A stretch of DNA of 64,000 bases from Paenirhizobium naphthalenivorans (GCF_007992095.1 NZ_BJZP01000005.1:124001-188000), one strand, 5' to 3'. Counted from the stretch's first letter, positions 28,542 through 37,642 are shown. The notes: a model not told the origin generated them from the letters alone. Numbers and translations are program-made.

Positions 28542-29705
28542 CTACAGCGCGTCGATATAGCGCCGCTCGTAGCGCAGGCCGAGGCTTGTCAGCAATTCGT
28601 AGCCGATCGTGCCGGCCGCGCGCGCCACATCGTCGAGTGCCACGTTGCGGCCGAACAGCTCGATATAGTCTCCTGCCGCGATTGCGTTCCTCGGAACGTC
28701 TGTCACGTCGAAGATCGTCAGGTCCATGGTCACGCGGCCGGCGACCGGAACCTTGTGCCCGGCGATATAGCCATAGGCGCCGACGATCCCGGTGTTGCGC
28801 ACGGCAACCCCACTGCCGGAAAGCGAGCGCAGGTAACCGTCGGCATAGCCGGCGGAGACTATGGCGAGGCGACTGTCGCGGGCAAGCTTGCAGGTTCCGC
28901 CGTAGCTGACCGTCTCGCCGACCTTGGCGTCACGGATCTGCAGGATGCGGGCCTCGGCCGTTGCGACCGGGCGCATGGGGTTCTTCGCTCCGTTGACCGC
29001 CTCACCGCCGTAAAGGGCAATACCGGGGCGGGTGAGGTCGAAGTGGTATTCGGTGCCGAGGAAAATTCCAGCAGAAGCCGAAAGGCTTGAATCAATGCCT
29101 TCGAAAGCGTCGCTAACCCTGCGGAAAACCTCCAGTTGCTGGCGGTTCATCGGGGATTCCGGATCGTCGCCGCAGGCGAGGTGGCTAAGGATCAGCACAG
29201 GCGAGAAGCTGGCTGGCCGTGACACGTCGTCGGCGAGCGCCAAAGCGTCTTCGAGCGACAGGCCAAGGCGATTGAAGCCGGTGTCGACATGGAGCGCGCA
29301 CGGGTGGTCACCGCGCTCGGACACCGTCGACATCCAAAATGCCAGCTGTTCCTGCGAGGCGATGACCGGTACCAGATCATTGTCGAAGAAAACATCTTCC
29401 ATGCCCGGCCAGATGCCGGAGAGCACGAAAATGCGCGCTTCCGGCGCGTAGGGCCGAAGCGTGGCGCCCTCGGCAGGCACTGCGACGAAGAAGTCGCGCG
29501 CGCCGGCATGATAAAGGGTCTGGCCGACATCCTCGGTGCCAAGGCCGTAGGCGTCCGCTTTGATCACGGCGGCGGTGCGGGACTTGCCCGAGCGCTTCGC
29601 CATGTCACGCCAATTGTCGGCGAGCGCGGAAAGGTCGACGGTCAGCCGCAATGGCGCGGCGAGGAATTCTTCGGAAGCATCAGTCAGATCGAAGGCGGCA
29701 GACAT
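28542..29705 (-). CDS. alr: Alanine racemase
   Basis: Interconverts L- and D-alanine for peptidoglycan; PLP-dependent. The PLP Lys is in AAVIKADAYGLG (about 43-54) and the catalytic Tyr region is in the C-terminal beta domain. About 387 residues, family-typical. ATG at 29705 (MSAAFDLTD) is preferred; a GTG at 29723 is possible and neither has a strong ribosome binding site. Between the AraC gene and radA. Confidence 0.94.
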   Translation of the reverse strand: MSAAFDLTDASEEFLAAPLRLTVDLSALADNWRDMAKRSGKSRTAAVIKADAYGLGTEDVGQTLYHAGARDFFVAVPAEGATLRPYAPEARIFVLSGIWPGMEDVFFDNDLVPVIASQEQLAFWMSTVSERGDHPCALHVDTGFNRLGLSLEDALALADDVSRPASFSPVLILSHLACGDDPESPMNRQQLEVFRRVSDAFEGIDSSLSASAGIFLGTEYHFDLTRPGIALYGGEAVNGAKNPMRPVATAEARILQIRDAKVGETVSYGGTCKLARDSRLAIVSAGYADGYLRSLSGSGVAVRNTGIVGAYGYIAGHKVPVAGRVTMDLTIFDVTDVPRNAIAAGDYIELFGRNVALDDVARAAGTIGYELLTSLGLRYERRYIDAL

Positions 29706-29787
29706 TTTGAAATTGGAAACCACATATCAGTGAAGGACTGGCCGGGACCCTAGCACTTTTCTTCAAGACTGGAATGCTTGGCGCGGC

Positions 29788-29793
29788 TATAAT
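29788..29793 (+). promoter_or_regulatory. TATAAT -10 box just before the AraC-family gene
   Basis: A perfect TATAAT ends six bases before ATG at 29800, so transcription would begin at or beside the start codon, giving a leaderless message. A convincing -35 is not visible, and no Shine-Dalgarno precedes the ATG. It could be coincidental. Confidence 0.35.
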
Positions 29794-29799
29794 TCTGCA

Positions 29800-30657
29800 A
29801 TGCACAACGTTTCGCAGATGGATGCCGCAAACGACATGCCACTGACCGCGGCCGAACGCACCAGATTCTGGCGCGATGTCCGGTTCGGTGGCATGGAGTG
29901 CTTGAGCGCGACTTTCCAGACCCATGCCTATGCCCCGCATACGCACGAAACCTTTTCGATCGGAGCGATCGTGAGCGGAAGCCAGATAGCCCGAATCCGC
30001 GGTGCGCGCGAACAAACGGGGCCGGGCTGCCTCTACCTGATCAATCCGGAGGTCGTGCACGACGGCGCACCGGGGCCGGGCGGCTATACCTACCGCATGA
30101 TCTATCCGAACGAGGCGCTGTTTCGCGAGGTGCTGGAAGATGTGACCGGGCGTGCCTGCCGCTCGACACCAACCTTCGCGCGCGAACTGTCGCAGGATTC
30201 CGAGCTGGCATTTGCCTTTCATCGCGCTCACCGCGCGCTTGAGGACAATGTCGGCACACTGGAGGCGGAGGAGAGCATGTACGGCGTGCTCACCGCTCTG
30301 ATCCTGCGCCACGGCAGGGAACAGCGCGCACCGATCGAGGGGCGGGAACGCACCGCGGTCTGGCGTGCACGCGATTACCTTATCGCGAATTTCGCAACGG
30401 ATATCGGTCTGGAAGAACTGGCAGGGATCGCACGCCTGTCAAGGGCTCACCTGATCCGCGTCTTCCGCAAGGAATTTCACATCACGCCGCATGCCTTTCT
30501 CACTGACGTCCGTATTCGTCGGGCGCGCGCGCTTCTGTGCCTCGGTCGAAGTCCGGCGGACGTCGCCTTTGCCTGTGGCTTTGCCGATCAGGCCCACTTC
30601 ACCCGCCATTTCAAGGCACGCGTCGGCGTCACGCCGGGCCAGTTCCGCAAGCGCTGA
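29800..30657 (+). CDS. AraC-family transcriptional regulator
   Basis: 285 residues: an N-terminal cupin-like ligand-binding domain (about 30-140, HTHETFSIGAIVSG and YLINPEVVHDGAP) and a C-terminal double helix-turn-helix (about 185-285, with ACGFADQAHFTRHFKARVG). Immediately upstream, and on the same strand, of azlC and azlD, so it most likely controls that branched-chain amino-acid exporter. Start is ATG at 29800 or an in-frame ATG at 29818; no Shine-Dalgarno is visible. Confidence 0.9.
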   Translation: MHNVSQMDAANDMPLTAAERTRFWRDVRFGGMECLSATFQTHAYAPHTHETFSIGAIVSGSQIARIRGAREQTGPGCLYLINPEVVHDGAPGPGGYTYRMIYPNEALFREVLEDVTGRACRSTPTFARELSQDSELAFAFHRAHRALEDNVGTLEAEESMYGVLTALILRHGREQRAPIEGRERTAVWRARDYLIANFATDIGLEELAGIARLSRAHLIRVFRKEFHITPHAFLTDVRIRRARALLCLGRSPADVAFACGFADQAHFTRHFKARVGVTPGQFRKR

Positions 30658-30728
30658 TCACTTTTGTTCAAGACCGACCGGCACCCGCTCCATAGAAGTC
30701 GCGTCAAAGCTCTCGATCGGAACGTGAA

Positions 30729-31433
30729 ATGGCGACAAAACAGACAGCAGCGCAGGAATTTCTCGAAGGGGTGCGGCGCATGGCGCCGCTCACCATAGCC
30801 GTCCTGCCCGTCGGTATGGTGTTCGGTGCGGTCGCTGTAACCAAGGGACTTTCGCCGCTGGAGACCACGCTGATGAGCGCGCTCGTCTTCGCCGGCGGAT
30901 CGCAGTTCGTCGCCATGGATATCTGGACCCACCCGGCGAGTTGGACGGCGGTCGGTTTAGCCGCTCTTCTGGTCAATGTCCGCCATGTGCTCATGGGAGC
31001 CTCGATTGCCGGCAAAATGGAAGCCTTCGGCGGCGCGCAGAAGGGCATTTCGCTGCTCTTTCTTGCCGACGAGATATGGGCGATGTCGGAGTTTCGCGCC
31101 CGTGAGACCACGCTGACGCCGGCCTGGTACGCGGGTGTCGTCGGACCGTTCTATCTCGCCTGGGTGCTTGCCGGCATTCTCGGCGCGCTGCTTGGCAGCT
31201 TCGTTGGAGACCCTGCGGTGATCGGCATCGACTTTGCCTTCCCCACGGTCTTCATCGTGCTGGTGACCGGGTTCTGGAAGGGCAGGGAGACCGGGATCGT
31301 GCTGCTCGCCAGCGCTGTGACCGCGCTCGCCGTCCATCATGTCGTGCCGGGCGTCTGGTACATCGCTGCCGGTGCAGCCAGCGGCCTGCTTGCCGCAGCA
31401 TACGGCGGAAAGTCGGATGGAAAGACCAGATGA
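30729..31433 (+). CDS. azlC: AzlC-family branched-chain amino-acid exporter subunit
   Basis: 234-residue membrane protein, larger part of the AzlCD pair that exports branched-chain amino acids or azaleucine. Several hydrophobic helices; AVTKGLSPLETTLMSALVFAGGSQF (about 35-60) is the family signature. Its stop overlaps the azlD start (ATGA), so the two subunits are made together. An upstream AraC regulator lies 71 bases away. Confidence 0.9.
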   Translation: MATKQTAAQEFLEGVRRMAPLTIAVLPVGMVFGAVAVTKGLSPLETTLMSALVFAGGSQFVAMDIWTHPASWTAVGLAALLVNVRHVLMGASIAGKMEAFGGAQKGISLLFLADEIWAMSEFRARETTLTPAWYAGVVGPFYLAWVLAGILGALLGSFVGDPAVIGIDFAFPTVFIVLVTGFWKGRETGIVLLASAVTALAVHHVVPGVWYIAAGAASGLLAAAYGGKSDGKTR

Positions 31434-31732
31434 GCCTCGATCTTGCGACTTTTGTGGCCATATTGGCGATGGCGACCGCGACCGTGCTGACGCGGCAGGT
31501 AGGGCTGGTCGTGTTGAAGTTCGCGACGCTCTCACCGAGCGCGCAGAGGAGGCTTGAAGCCATCCCGCCGGCGGTAATGGTCGCGGTCGTCACGCCGACG
31601 GCGTTTGCGACCGGGCCGGCCGAGAGCATCGCCTGCGCAGTGACGGTCCTTGCGGCCCTTAAATTGCCCATGCTGGCGGCCGCCACAGCCGGCGTCGCGA
31701 CAGTTGCGCTCTTGCGTTTCGCCGGTCTTTGA
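31430..31732 (+). CDS. azlD: AzlD-family branched-chain amino-acid exporter subunit
   Basis: 100-residue membrane protein with three or four helices, the small partner of AzlC. It begins inside the azlC stop codon. Ends six bases before the convergent dnaB stop at 31739. Length and context fit AzlD. Confidence 0.88.
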   Translation: MSLDLATFVAILAMATATVLTRQVGLVVLKFATLSPSAQRRLEAIPPAVMVAVVTPTAFATGPAESIACAVTVLAALKLPMLAAATAGVATVALLRFAGL

Positions 31733-31738
31733 GACGCC

Positions 31739-33235
31739 TTACGGTTCCTCGTAGGCGGTGAAAGACGGCTCAGCGAGGTCGGCGAAACGGGTGAACTCCG
31801 ACTGGAACGCGAGCTTCACAGTGCCGGTCGGCCCGTGGCGCTGCTTGGCGATGATGACGTCGGCCGTACCCTTGACCTTGTCCATCAGCGCTTCCCATTC
31901 CGGATACTTGGGATCGGCCATGTCGCGGGGTTCCATGTTCTTCACGTAATACTCTTCGCGGAACACGAAGAGCACGACGTCGGCATCCTGCTCGATCGAG
32001 CCCGATTCACGAAGGTCGGAGAGCTGCGGCCGCTTGTCTTCACGGCTTTCCACGCCACGCGACAGCTGCGACAGCGCGATGATCGGCACGTTGAGTTCCT
32101 TGCCGAGCGCTTTCAAGCCGGTGGTGATCTGGGTGATTTCCTGCACGCGGTTCTCACCCGCCTTGCCGGTGCCGGTCATCAGCTGGATATAGTCGACCAC
32201 CAGGCAATCGAGGCCGCGCTGGCGCTTGAGACGACGGGCACGGGCCGACAGCTGGGCGATCGAGATGCCACCGGTCTGGTCGATGAACAGCGGAACCTTC
32301 TGCATCATCTGGCTGCAGGCGACCAGCTTTTCGAAATCGGCCTCGGTGATGTCACCACGGCGGATCTTCGAGGACGAAACTTCGGTCTGCTCGGAGATGA
32401 TACGGGTCGCGAGCTGTTCGGACGACATTTCGAGCGAGTAGAAGCCGACGACGCCGCCGTTCTTGGCCTTGAATGATCCGTCCGGCATGACCTCGGGCTC
32501 GTAGGCGGCGGCGATATTGTAGGCGATATTCGTGGCCAGAGAGGTCTTACCCATACCCGGACGGCCGGCGAGCACGATCAAGTCGGAACGCTGCAAACCG
32601 CCCATCTTGCCGTCGAGCGACATGATCCCGGTGGAAATACCCGAGAGGTGGCCGTCGCGCTCGAACGCTGCGCCAGCCATGTCGATTGCCTGGGATACCG
32701 CGTCGTTGAACGATTGAAATCCGCCGTCATAGCGGCCGTTCTCGGCAAGCGCGAACAGGCGGCGTTCGGTATCCTCGATCTGGGCCTGCGGCGGCATATC
32801 GAGGGGGGCGTCATAGGCGATGTTGACCACGTCCTCGCCGATCTGGATCAGCGAACGGCGCAGCGCCAGGTCGTAAATCGCCCGACCATAGTCCTCGGCA
32901 TTGATGATGGTGACGGCTTCGGAGGCGAGACGGGCGAGATATTGCGCGACCGTCAGGTCTCCCACCCTCTGCTCGGCCGGCAGGAAGGTCTTGATGGTGA
33001 CTGGGTTGGCGGTCTTGCCCATGCGGATGATTTCCGAGGCGACCTCGAAAATCTTGCGGTGCAGGGGTTCGTAGAGGTGATCCGGCTTCAGGAAGTCCGA
33101 GACCCGGTAATAGGCGTCGTTGTTGACGAGGATCGCGCCCAGGAGCGCCTGTTCGGCCTCGATGTTGTTCGGCGCTTCCCGATAGTGGGGTTCGGCCGGC
33201 TGGAGGGGGGCGATCTTGCGTGCAGCGTCGTTCAT
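31739..33235 (-). CDS. dnaB: Replicative DNA helicase
   Basis: 498-residue hexameric helicase that unwinds DNA ahead of the replisome. N-terminal primase-interacting domain (about 20-125), hinge, and a RecA-like domain with Walker A GRPGMGKT (about 232-239) and a downstream VVDYIQLM Walker B. No intein. Downstream of rplI across a 303-base gap holding a strong terminator, so dnaB probably has its own promoter. Confidence 0.97.
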   Translation of the reverse strand: MNDAARKIAPLQPAEPHYREAPNNIEAEQALLGAILVNNDAYYRVSDFLKPDHLYEPLHRKIFEVASEIIRMGKTANPVTIKTFLPAEQRVGDLTVAQYLARLASEAVTIINAEDYGRAIYDLALRRSLIQIGEDVVNIAYDAPLDMPPQAQIEDTERRLFALAENGRYDGGFQSFNDAVSQAIDMAGAAFERDGHLSGISTGIMSLDGKMGGLQRSDLIVLAGRPGMGKTSLATNIAYNIAAAYEPEVMPDGSFKAKNGGVVGFYSLEMSSEQLATRIISEQTEVSSSKIRRGDITEADFEKLVACSQMMQKVPLFIDQTGGISIAQLSARARRLKRQRGLDCLVVDYIQLMTGTGKAGENRVQEITQITTGLKALGKELNVPIIALSQLSRGVESREDKRPQLSDLRESGSIEQDADVVLFVFREEYYVKNMEPRDMADPKYPEWEALMDKVKGTADVIIAKQRHGPTGTVKLAFQSEFTRFADLAEPSFTAYEEP

Positions 33236-33480
33236 CGCGGGCTACCGTCTTTTCTTCTTGGGAGTGTCCATCGTGCTTTCGATTTGGCGGCCGACGGGCC
33301 CCAAGTCAACCGCAATCGAGCGTGTGTGACTTGTCCCCTTTAATCCACAGGTGTCACAGAAAAATCAGCACACCTATGGATGAAAGCGCTTGCGTCGAGG
33401 ATCGCCGTGCGAATCGCCAAACGAGGCCCGATCATAGCATAGTCGGCGGCCATTTCCGGGCAGCGTTGCGCTGGCACGTC
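33236..33480. other. Upstream region of dnaB
   Basis: Non-coding bases between dnaB and the rplI terminator. The dnaB promoter should be here. I see no clear -35/-10 pair, small gene or RNA gene. Confidence 0.4.
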
Positions 33481-33516
33481 AAACAAAAACGCCCGGGTCG
33501 CAAGACCCGGGCGTTT
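33481..33516 (-). terminator. Intrinsic terminator of the rpsF-rplI operon
   Basis: A perfect 13-base stem AAACGCCCGGGTC (33487-33499) pairs with its complement at 33504-33516 around a GCAA loop. On the minus strand it ends with TTTTTGTTT. Located 22 bases after the rplI stop, it is a textbook terminator and the strongest in the window. Confidence 0.92.
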
Positions 33517-33538
33517 CGCGTTCGGCTTGCGCCAAATC

Positions 33539-34114
33539 TTATTCTTCGTCGCCGTCGCGGTCTGCGTCCGGATCGAAGAAGTCTTCCGGACGAAGTGCGT
33601 CTTCATCAACGCCGTAGATGGCGTCGGCCGAGGTGAGGCTTTCGCCCTTGGCCTGGCGCTCGGCTTCTTCGGCCGAACGGGCAACGTTGAGCTCGACAGT
33701 GAGTTCGACTTCGGCGTGCAGGTGCAGCGTTACGTTGTGCAGGCCGATGGTCTTGATCGGGGTGTTCAGCTCGACCTGGTTCCGGCCGATAATGAAGCCT
33801 TCGGCGCCGAGAATTTCGACGACGTCACGGGCAGCGACCGAGCCGTAGAGCTGACCGGTTTCTCCGGCCGAGCGGACGACGATAAAGGATTTGCCGCCGA
33901 GGACGTCGGCGACCTGCTGGGCTTCCGACTTGCGTTCCAGGTTGCGGGCTTCGAGCGTTGCGCGCTCGGCTTCGAAGCGGGCCTTGTTGGCGGCGTTGGC
34001 GCGCAGGGCCTTGCCGAGCGGCAGAAGGTAGTTACGGGCAAAGCCGTCCTTGACCTTTACGGTTTCGCCCATCTGGCCAAGCTTGGCGATGCGTTCGAGA
34101 AGGATGACATCCAT
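33539..34114 (-). CDS. rplI: 50S ribosomal protein L9
   Basis: 191 residues against about 150 in E. coli. The N-terminal RNA-binding domain ([17 protein letters not shown], then [17 protein letters not shown]) is canonical. The C-terminal 40 residues are an acidic extension ending DADRDGDEE, common in alphaproteobacteria. AAGGA is seven bases upstream. Last gene of rpsF-rpsR-DUF2232-rplI. Confidence 0.97.
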   Translation of the reverse strand: MDVILLERIAKLGQMGETVKVKDGFARNYLLPLGKALRANAANKARFEAERATLEARNLERKSEAQQVADVLGGKSFIVVRSAGETGQLYGSVAARDVVEILGAEGFIIGRNQVELNTPIKTIGLHNVTLHLHAEVELTVELNVARSAEEAERQAKGESLTSADAIYGVDEDALRPEDFFDPDADRDGDEE

Positions 34115-34137
34115 TTTCTGTTCCTTTCAGTTTGAGT

Positions 34138-35109
34138 TCACGAATTGGATTGGTCGGTCCCGGCCTTGCGGGCCGGTGTCAGGGCCACGGTCCGCCTGGT
34201 GTCGGCAAGTCCGAGGACGAGAATGAAGAAGGCCGGCAGAATCATTGGCGCGGAAATATAGGCGAGCACCAGCACCGGCAAGCGCCAGTCCTTGCCGCGG
34301 CTGCGCAGATGCAGGGAGCCGAAGCCCGCCAGCAGGAAGCCCGCGCCGAAGGTGCCGCAGACCGTTGCCCCGATCAGCGCCGGCGTGCCTCCGATGAAGC
34401 AGGCGACGATGCCGGCGAGAAAGACGAAGACCGCATTGCGGTTCATGCGCAGCGACGACGGCAGGTCCTCGCGCGGACGAAGCGCTCGGCCCGAAGCGCT
34501 GACAATGCGCATGGCGATATAATATGCGGCGAACAGCATCAGGACCCACATGCCGCCCTGAACGATCGGCAGGAGCAGCACCATCGTACGCTTGATCTGC
34601 TCGACCGAGGCCGGGTCCGCCACCAGCGTCGGATCCCGGTTGGCGACCGAGGCGAACAGCACGTCGACCATCTGGCCGGTCAGTTCCGGGCCGTAGCCGA
34701 TCATCACGCCGAGGAAGATGACGGCGAGCGAGACCAGACCGCACAGGTGCAGCAGAATGTCGGAAAGCGGGTACCAGGCCATCAGGTCGTCCGGTCCGCC
34801 GATCTCGGACGCCGGGCGGGCGAGATTGGCAAGATGGCTCAGCCAGCCGGCCGGCAGCAGGGTGAAGATCGTCATGGCGAGCGCAAAGAGCGGTGAAATC
34901 GCAAGCGCGCCGAGAGCGGCTGCCGTGGCGACCGCGGTGATTGCCGCGACATTGCCCCAGCCGAGGCCGACGATCAGCACGGGCAGGGCCGATGCGGCGT
35001 AGAGGATGGACGAAAAGGACGGCTGCGCGTTCGCGCCCAGCACCAGCAGGGCGGCGGTAATACCGGCGATTGCGCCGATCAGCAGCAGTTGTCCATTTAC
35101 CTGTTTCAA
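34138..35109 (-). CDS. DUF2232-type membrane protein in the S6/S18/L9 cluster
   Basis: 323 residues with about eight hydrophobic helices and no soluble domain. The family is of unknown function but often sits between rpsR and rplI, as here, so a role tied to membrane state during growth is guessed. Start is TTG at 35109, with AGGA about nine bases upstream; no ATG fits the frame nearby. It ends 23 bases before rplI. Confidence 0.82.
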   Translation of the reverse strand: MKQVNGQLLLIGAIAGITAALLVLGANAQPSFSSILYAASALPVLIVGLGWGNVAAITAVATAAALGALAISPLFALAMTIFTLLPAGWLSHLANLARPASEIGGPDDLMAWYPLSDILLHLCGLVSLAVIFLGVMIGYGPELTGQMVDVLFASVANRDPTLVADPASVEQIKRTMVLLLPIVQGGMWVLMLFAAYYIAMRIVSASGRALRPREDLPSSLRMNRNAVFVFLAGIVACFIGGTPALIGATVCGTFGAGFLLAGFGSLHLRSRGKDWRLPVLVLAYISAPMILPAFFILVLGLADTRRTVALTPARKAGTDQSNS

Positions 35110-35265
35110 GTTCGCTGTCCTGCCGGTTCAAGCAGTTAGGGGATAGTCCGGATTCAGATCCCGAACCCCGTCCCCAACATGGGATTTCACCTTAAGTCAT
35201 TCATGCTTCGCTTGAAGCCGTCGACCCTTGGCATGGTTCCGATCCGCGCCCAACGCGGAAGGGAT

Positions 35266-35294
35266 GAAGCCCGCCGGCAAAACCGGCAGGCTTC
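35266..35294 (-). terminator. Stem-loop after rpsR
   Basis: GAAGCC-C-GCCGG (35266-35277) pairs with CCGGC-A-GGCTTC (35283-35294) around CAAAA. It lies just after the rpsR stop on the minus strand and has no U-run, so it is more likely a processing or partial attenuation point before DUF2232 and rplI than a full terminator. Confidence 0.4.
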
Positions 35295-35301
35295 GGATCA
35301 A

Positions 35302-35550
35302 TTAGGCGACCACGTAGGGCAGCAGGCCGAGGAAGCGGGCGCGCTTGATGGCCTGGGCCAGTTCGCGCTGCTTCTTCTGGGAAACTGCGGTGATACGCGA
35401 GGGAACGATCTTGCCGCGCTCGGAAATGTAGCGCTGAAGAAGACGAACGTCCTTGTAGTCGATCTTCGGTGCGTTTGCGCCCGAGAAGGGGCAGGTCTTG
35501 CGACGACGGTGGAACGGACGGCGCGCCTGAGCAGAGGATGCATCAGCCAT
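35302..35550 (-). CDS. rpsR: 30S ribosomal protein S18
   Basis: 82 residues; [19 protein letters not shown] (about 20-38) and [20 protein letters not shown] are signature stretches. AGGAGA precedes ATG at 35550 by eight bases. It follows rpsF by 24 bases; S6 and S18 bind each other on 16S rRNA. Confidence 0.98.
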   Translation of the reverse strand: MADASSAQARRPFHRRRKTCPFSGANAPKIDYKDVRLLQRYISERGKIVPSRITAVSQKKQRELAQAIKRARFLGLLPYVVA

Positions 35551-35574
35551 TGTGTTTTCTCCTGTTGCTCGAAA

Positions 35575-36036
35575 TTACGCGCGGTCTTCGCGCGGACGAC
35601 GCTCGAAGCCACCTTCGCGGGGGGCGCGATCCGGACGCGGACCACGGTCGCCGAAGCCACCTTCGCGACGCGGGCCACGGTCATCGCCATCACGACGCGG
35701 ACGGTCGTCACGGTCGCGCTTCTGCATCATGGCAGACGGGCCTTCTTCGTGGGCTTCCACAGCGATGGTCATGTAACGAAGAATGTCTTCGTTGATGCGC
35801 ATCTGGCGCTCCATTTCATGGACGGCCGCTGCCGGAGCATCGATGTCCATGAGGGCGTAATGAGCCTTGCGGTTCTTCTTGATGCGGTAGGTGAGGGACT
35901 TCAGACCCCAGTTTTCTACGCGCCCGACCTTGCCGCCATTCGCTTCGAGGACACCCTTGTACTGTTCGACGAGGGCATCAACCTGCTGAGCGGACATATC
36001 CTGCCGGGCAAGGAATACATGTTCGTAAAGAGCCAT
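35575..36036 (-). CDS. rpsF: 30S ribosomal protein S6
   Basis: 153 residues, longer than the E. coli 131-135. The core (about 1-97, [20 protein letters not shown]) is normal; the extra tail (about 105-153) is rich in Arg, Asp and Gly with repeated [14 protein letters not shown] units. That tail may bind RNA. In E. coli S6 receives glutamates at its C-terminus; I see no such run. The start at 36036 is chosen over 36162. First gene of the operon. Confidence 0.97.
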   Translation of the reverse strand: MALYEHVFLARQDMSAQQVDALVEQYKGVLEANGGKVGRVENWGLKSLTYRIKKNRKAHYALMDIDAPAAAVHEMERQMRINEDILRYMTIAVEAHEEGPSAMMQKRDRDDRPRRDGDDRGPRREGGFGDRGPRPDRAPREGGFERRPREDRA

Positions 36037-36160
36037 TGTAAGCTTTGCCTTTCTTGCGGTTGTCATCACCCGGATCCGGCGCTTAGCCTCAACGACTGCT
36101 CCTGTTTGGGAAACCCAAGGCAAGAAAAGCTGTTGTATCGAGACGGTCGAGAGCGGAGAC

Positions 36161-36220
36161 ACGGGAGGCCGGAACCTCTCTTGGTTCCTGCGGCATCCTC
36201 ATCGGAAACCGGCCCTCCGT
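36161..36220 (-). promoter_or_regulatory. Structured rpsF 5' leader hairpin
   Basis: On the minus strand ACGGAGGGCCGG pairs with CCGGCCTCCCGT (36209-36220 with 36161-36172), enclosing a second hairpin GGAACC/GGTTCC (36171-36188). The CCG trinucleotides near the inner loop recall the S6:S18-binding element known in many rpsF leaders, which represses translation when the proteins are in excess. The resemblance is by eye and unproved. Confidence 0.45.
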
Positions 36221-36262
36221 TCAGCCACCAGCCAGGAGACCGGGTGTTGTGAACGGGGCGCT

Positions 36263-36533
36263 TATACGCGTCTTTCGAGGAAAAGCAAGGGGCGGGCCAA
36301 ATTATGACTTGTAAGTCGGTCGAGGACCATGCGGCCCGCTAACCGACTGATTGCCGCATTCAGACAGACAGGCACGTATGCTATATATAAAAGCATACGC
36401 TCAATCGTTATGTCGCAATGTGATATTCGGCAGCGCGCGGGGGGGCTCGACCATAGTCTTGCGCTGGAGTAAAGGGCCGGACTGTTCACGGTTGCGTGGT
36501 CTTTCCTCCAGCGAGGTCCTCGGCGCTTGGTCG
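36263..36533. other. Gap between rpsF leader and exchanger gene
   Basis: Apart from the inverted repeat at 36375-36399, I see no gene, RNA gene or convincing terminator. The rpsF promoter probably lies here, because transcription of rpsF runs away from the exchanger. Confidence 0.4.
36375..36399. repeat. 8-base inverted repeat with AT-rich spacer
   Basis: CGTATGCT (36375-36382) and AGCATACG (36392-36399) flank ATATATAAA. It sits in the gap between rpsF and the Ca/Na exchanger, about 340 bases before rpsF. The symmetry and TATATA centre look like an operator or promoter core; nothing in the sequence says which protein binds. Confidence 0.45.
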
Positions 36534-37463
36534 TCAAACCAGCACCAAGGCGACATTATACCCCGCATAAATCAGCAGCATGGTCGCGGCGGTGAGTCGT
36601 TTGACGCCGGCGTGTGTGAGCAGGAGGGCCGCAAAGCCGAGAGTCACGGCCAGCATTACCGGAACGTCAAAATTGGCAAAGCGAGGATCGACGCTGATCG
36701 GCTGTATGATGGCGGTTGCGCCGAGGATGAACAGGACGTTGAAGATGTTCGAGCCGACAACGTTGCCGATCATGATGTCGGAGTGTCGGCGCAGGGCCGA
36801 CATGACCCCCGTCGCCAGTTCCGGCAAGGAGGTGCCGACAGCGACGACCGTCAAGCCGATCACCGCTTCGGACACGCCGAACTCGCGCGCCAGGCTCGTG
36901 GCCCCACGCACCAGCAGTTCCGCGCCGACGAACAGCGTTGCGAGCCCGCCGGCGATGAGCGTGCCAGTGAGCACTTTGCTCAACTGCTCATGACTGAGGC
37001 TCTCTTCCGGTCGTTCGCCAGCGCCGAGACCCCGGATATAGGCGTAGCCGATATAGGCCAACAAGAGGGCGATCATGAACAGTCCGGAGACACGATTGAT
37101 CGCGTCGAACTGCACGAGAGCCAGCAGCAGGACCGCCGAGCCCATCATGATGAAGGAGTCACGCTTGACGCCTTTGTCCCAGACGGTGATCGGGTGGATC
37201 AGGGCGCTGACTGCGACAATCAGCAGGATATTCGCTGTGTTGGACCCGACAACATTGCCCAGCGAGATGTCGGACGACCCGGACATGGCTGCGCGCACCG
37301 ACACCAGGAGTTCGGGCACGGAGGTTCCGAAGCCGACGATCACGAGTGACACCAGCATGGTTGGGATTGCCATTCTCTCTGCGAGCGCGATCGCGCCACG
37401 CAACAGCCATTCCGCTCCGAAATAGAGGCCGACAAGGCCTCCAGCAACCAGAAGATAATCCAA
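36534..37463 (-). CDS. Calcium/sodium exchanger (CaCA family)
   Basis: About 309 residues. Two inverted halves carry the alpha-repeats, each with a GTS-x-PEL motif and a GNVVGSN motif (first about 48-80, second about 215-250), holding the ion-coordinating Glu. Ten predicted helices. Expected to move Ca2+ out against Na+ or H+. Start is probably TTG at 37463 with GAGAGGGAA upstream, since homologues start at DYLLVAGG; a longer reading to 37520 is possible. Confidence 0.92.
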   Translation of the reverse strand: MDYLLVAGGLVGLYFGAEWLLRGAIALAERMAIPTMLVSLVIVGFGTSVPELLVSVRAAMSGSSDISLGNVVGSNTANILLIVAVSALIHPITVWDKGVKRDSFIMMGSAVLLLALVQFDAINRVSGLFMIALLLAYIGYAYIRGLGAGERPEESLSHEQLSKVLTGTLIAGGLATLFVGAELLVRGATSLAREFGVSEAVIGLTVVAVGTSLPELATGVMSALRRHSDIMIGNVVGSNIFNVLFILGATAIIQPISVDPRFANFDVPVMLAVTLGFAALLLTHAGVKRLTAATMLLIYAGYNVALVLV

Positions 37464-37642
37464 AGGCTTCCCTCTCACTACGGTCGCGCGACGGGCGAGG
37501 TTCTGTGAACCGCTTGGCAAGTGGTTGCCGGAGATGCCAGTTTACAGGCCTGACCCTGATAACGTTTTCGTTTGTTCTGCCTGGATCGGACCGTAGTCCG
37601 GCCCAGTTGGCTTGCGAAGCCGGATCAGGGCCATGATGCGGC

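Noticed and set aside
33236..33480. Origin-like or RNA gene near dnaB
   Set aside because: No cluster of DnaA-box sequences and no tRNA or other RNA fold was seen.
36262..36537. A 91-residue minus-strand frame between rpsF and the exchanger
   Set aside because: No ribosome binding site, no recognisable motif and it covers the promoter region and inverted repeat.
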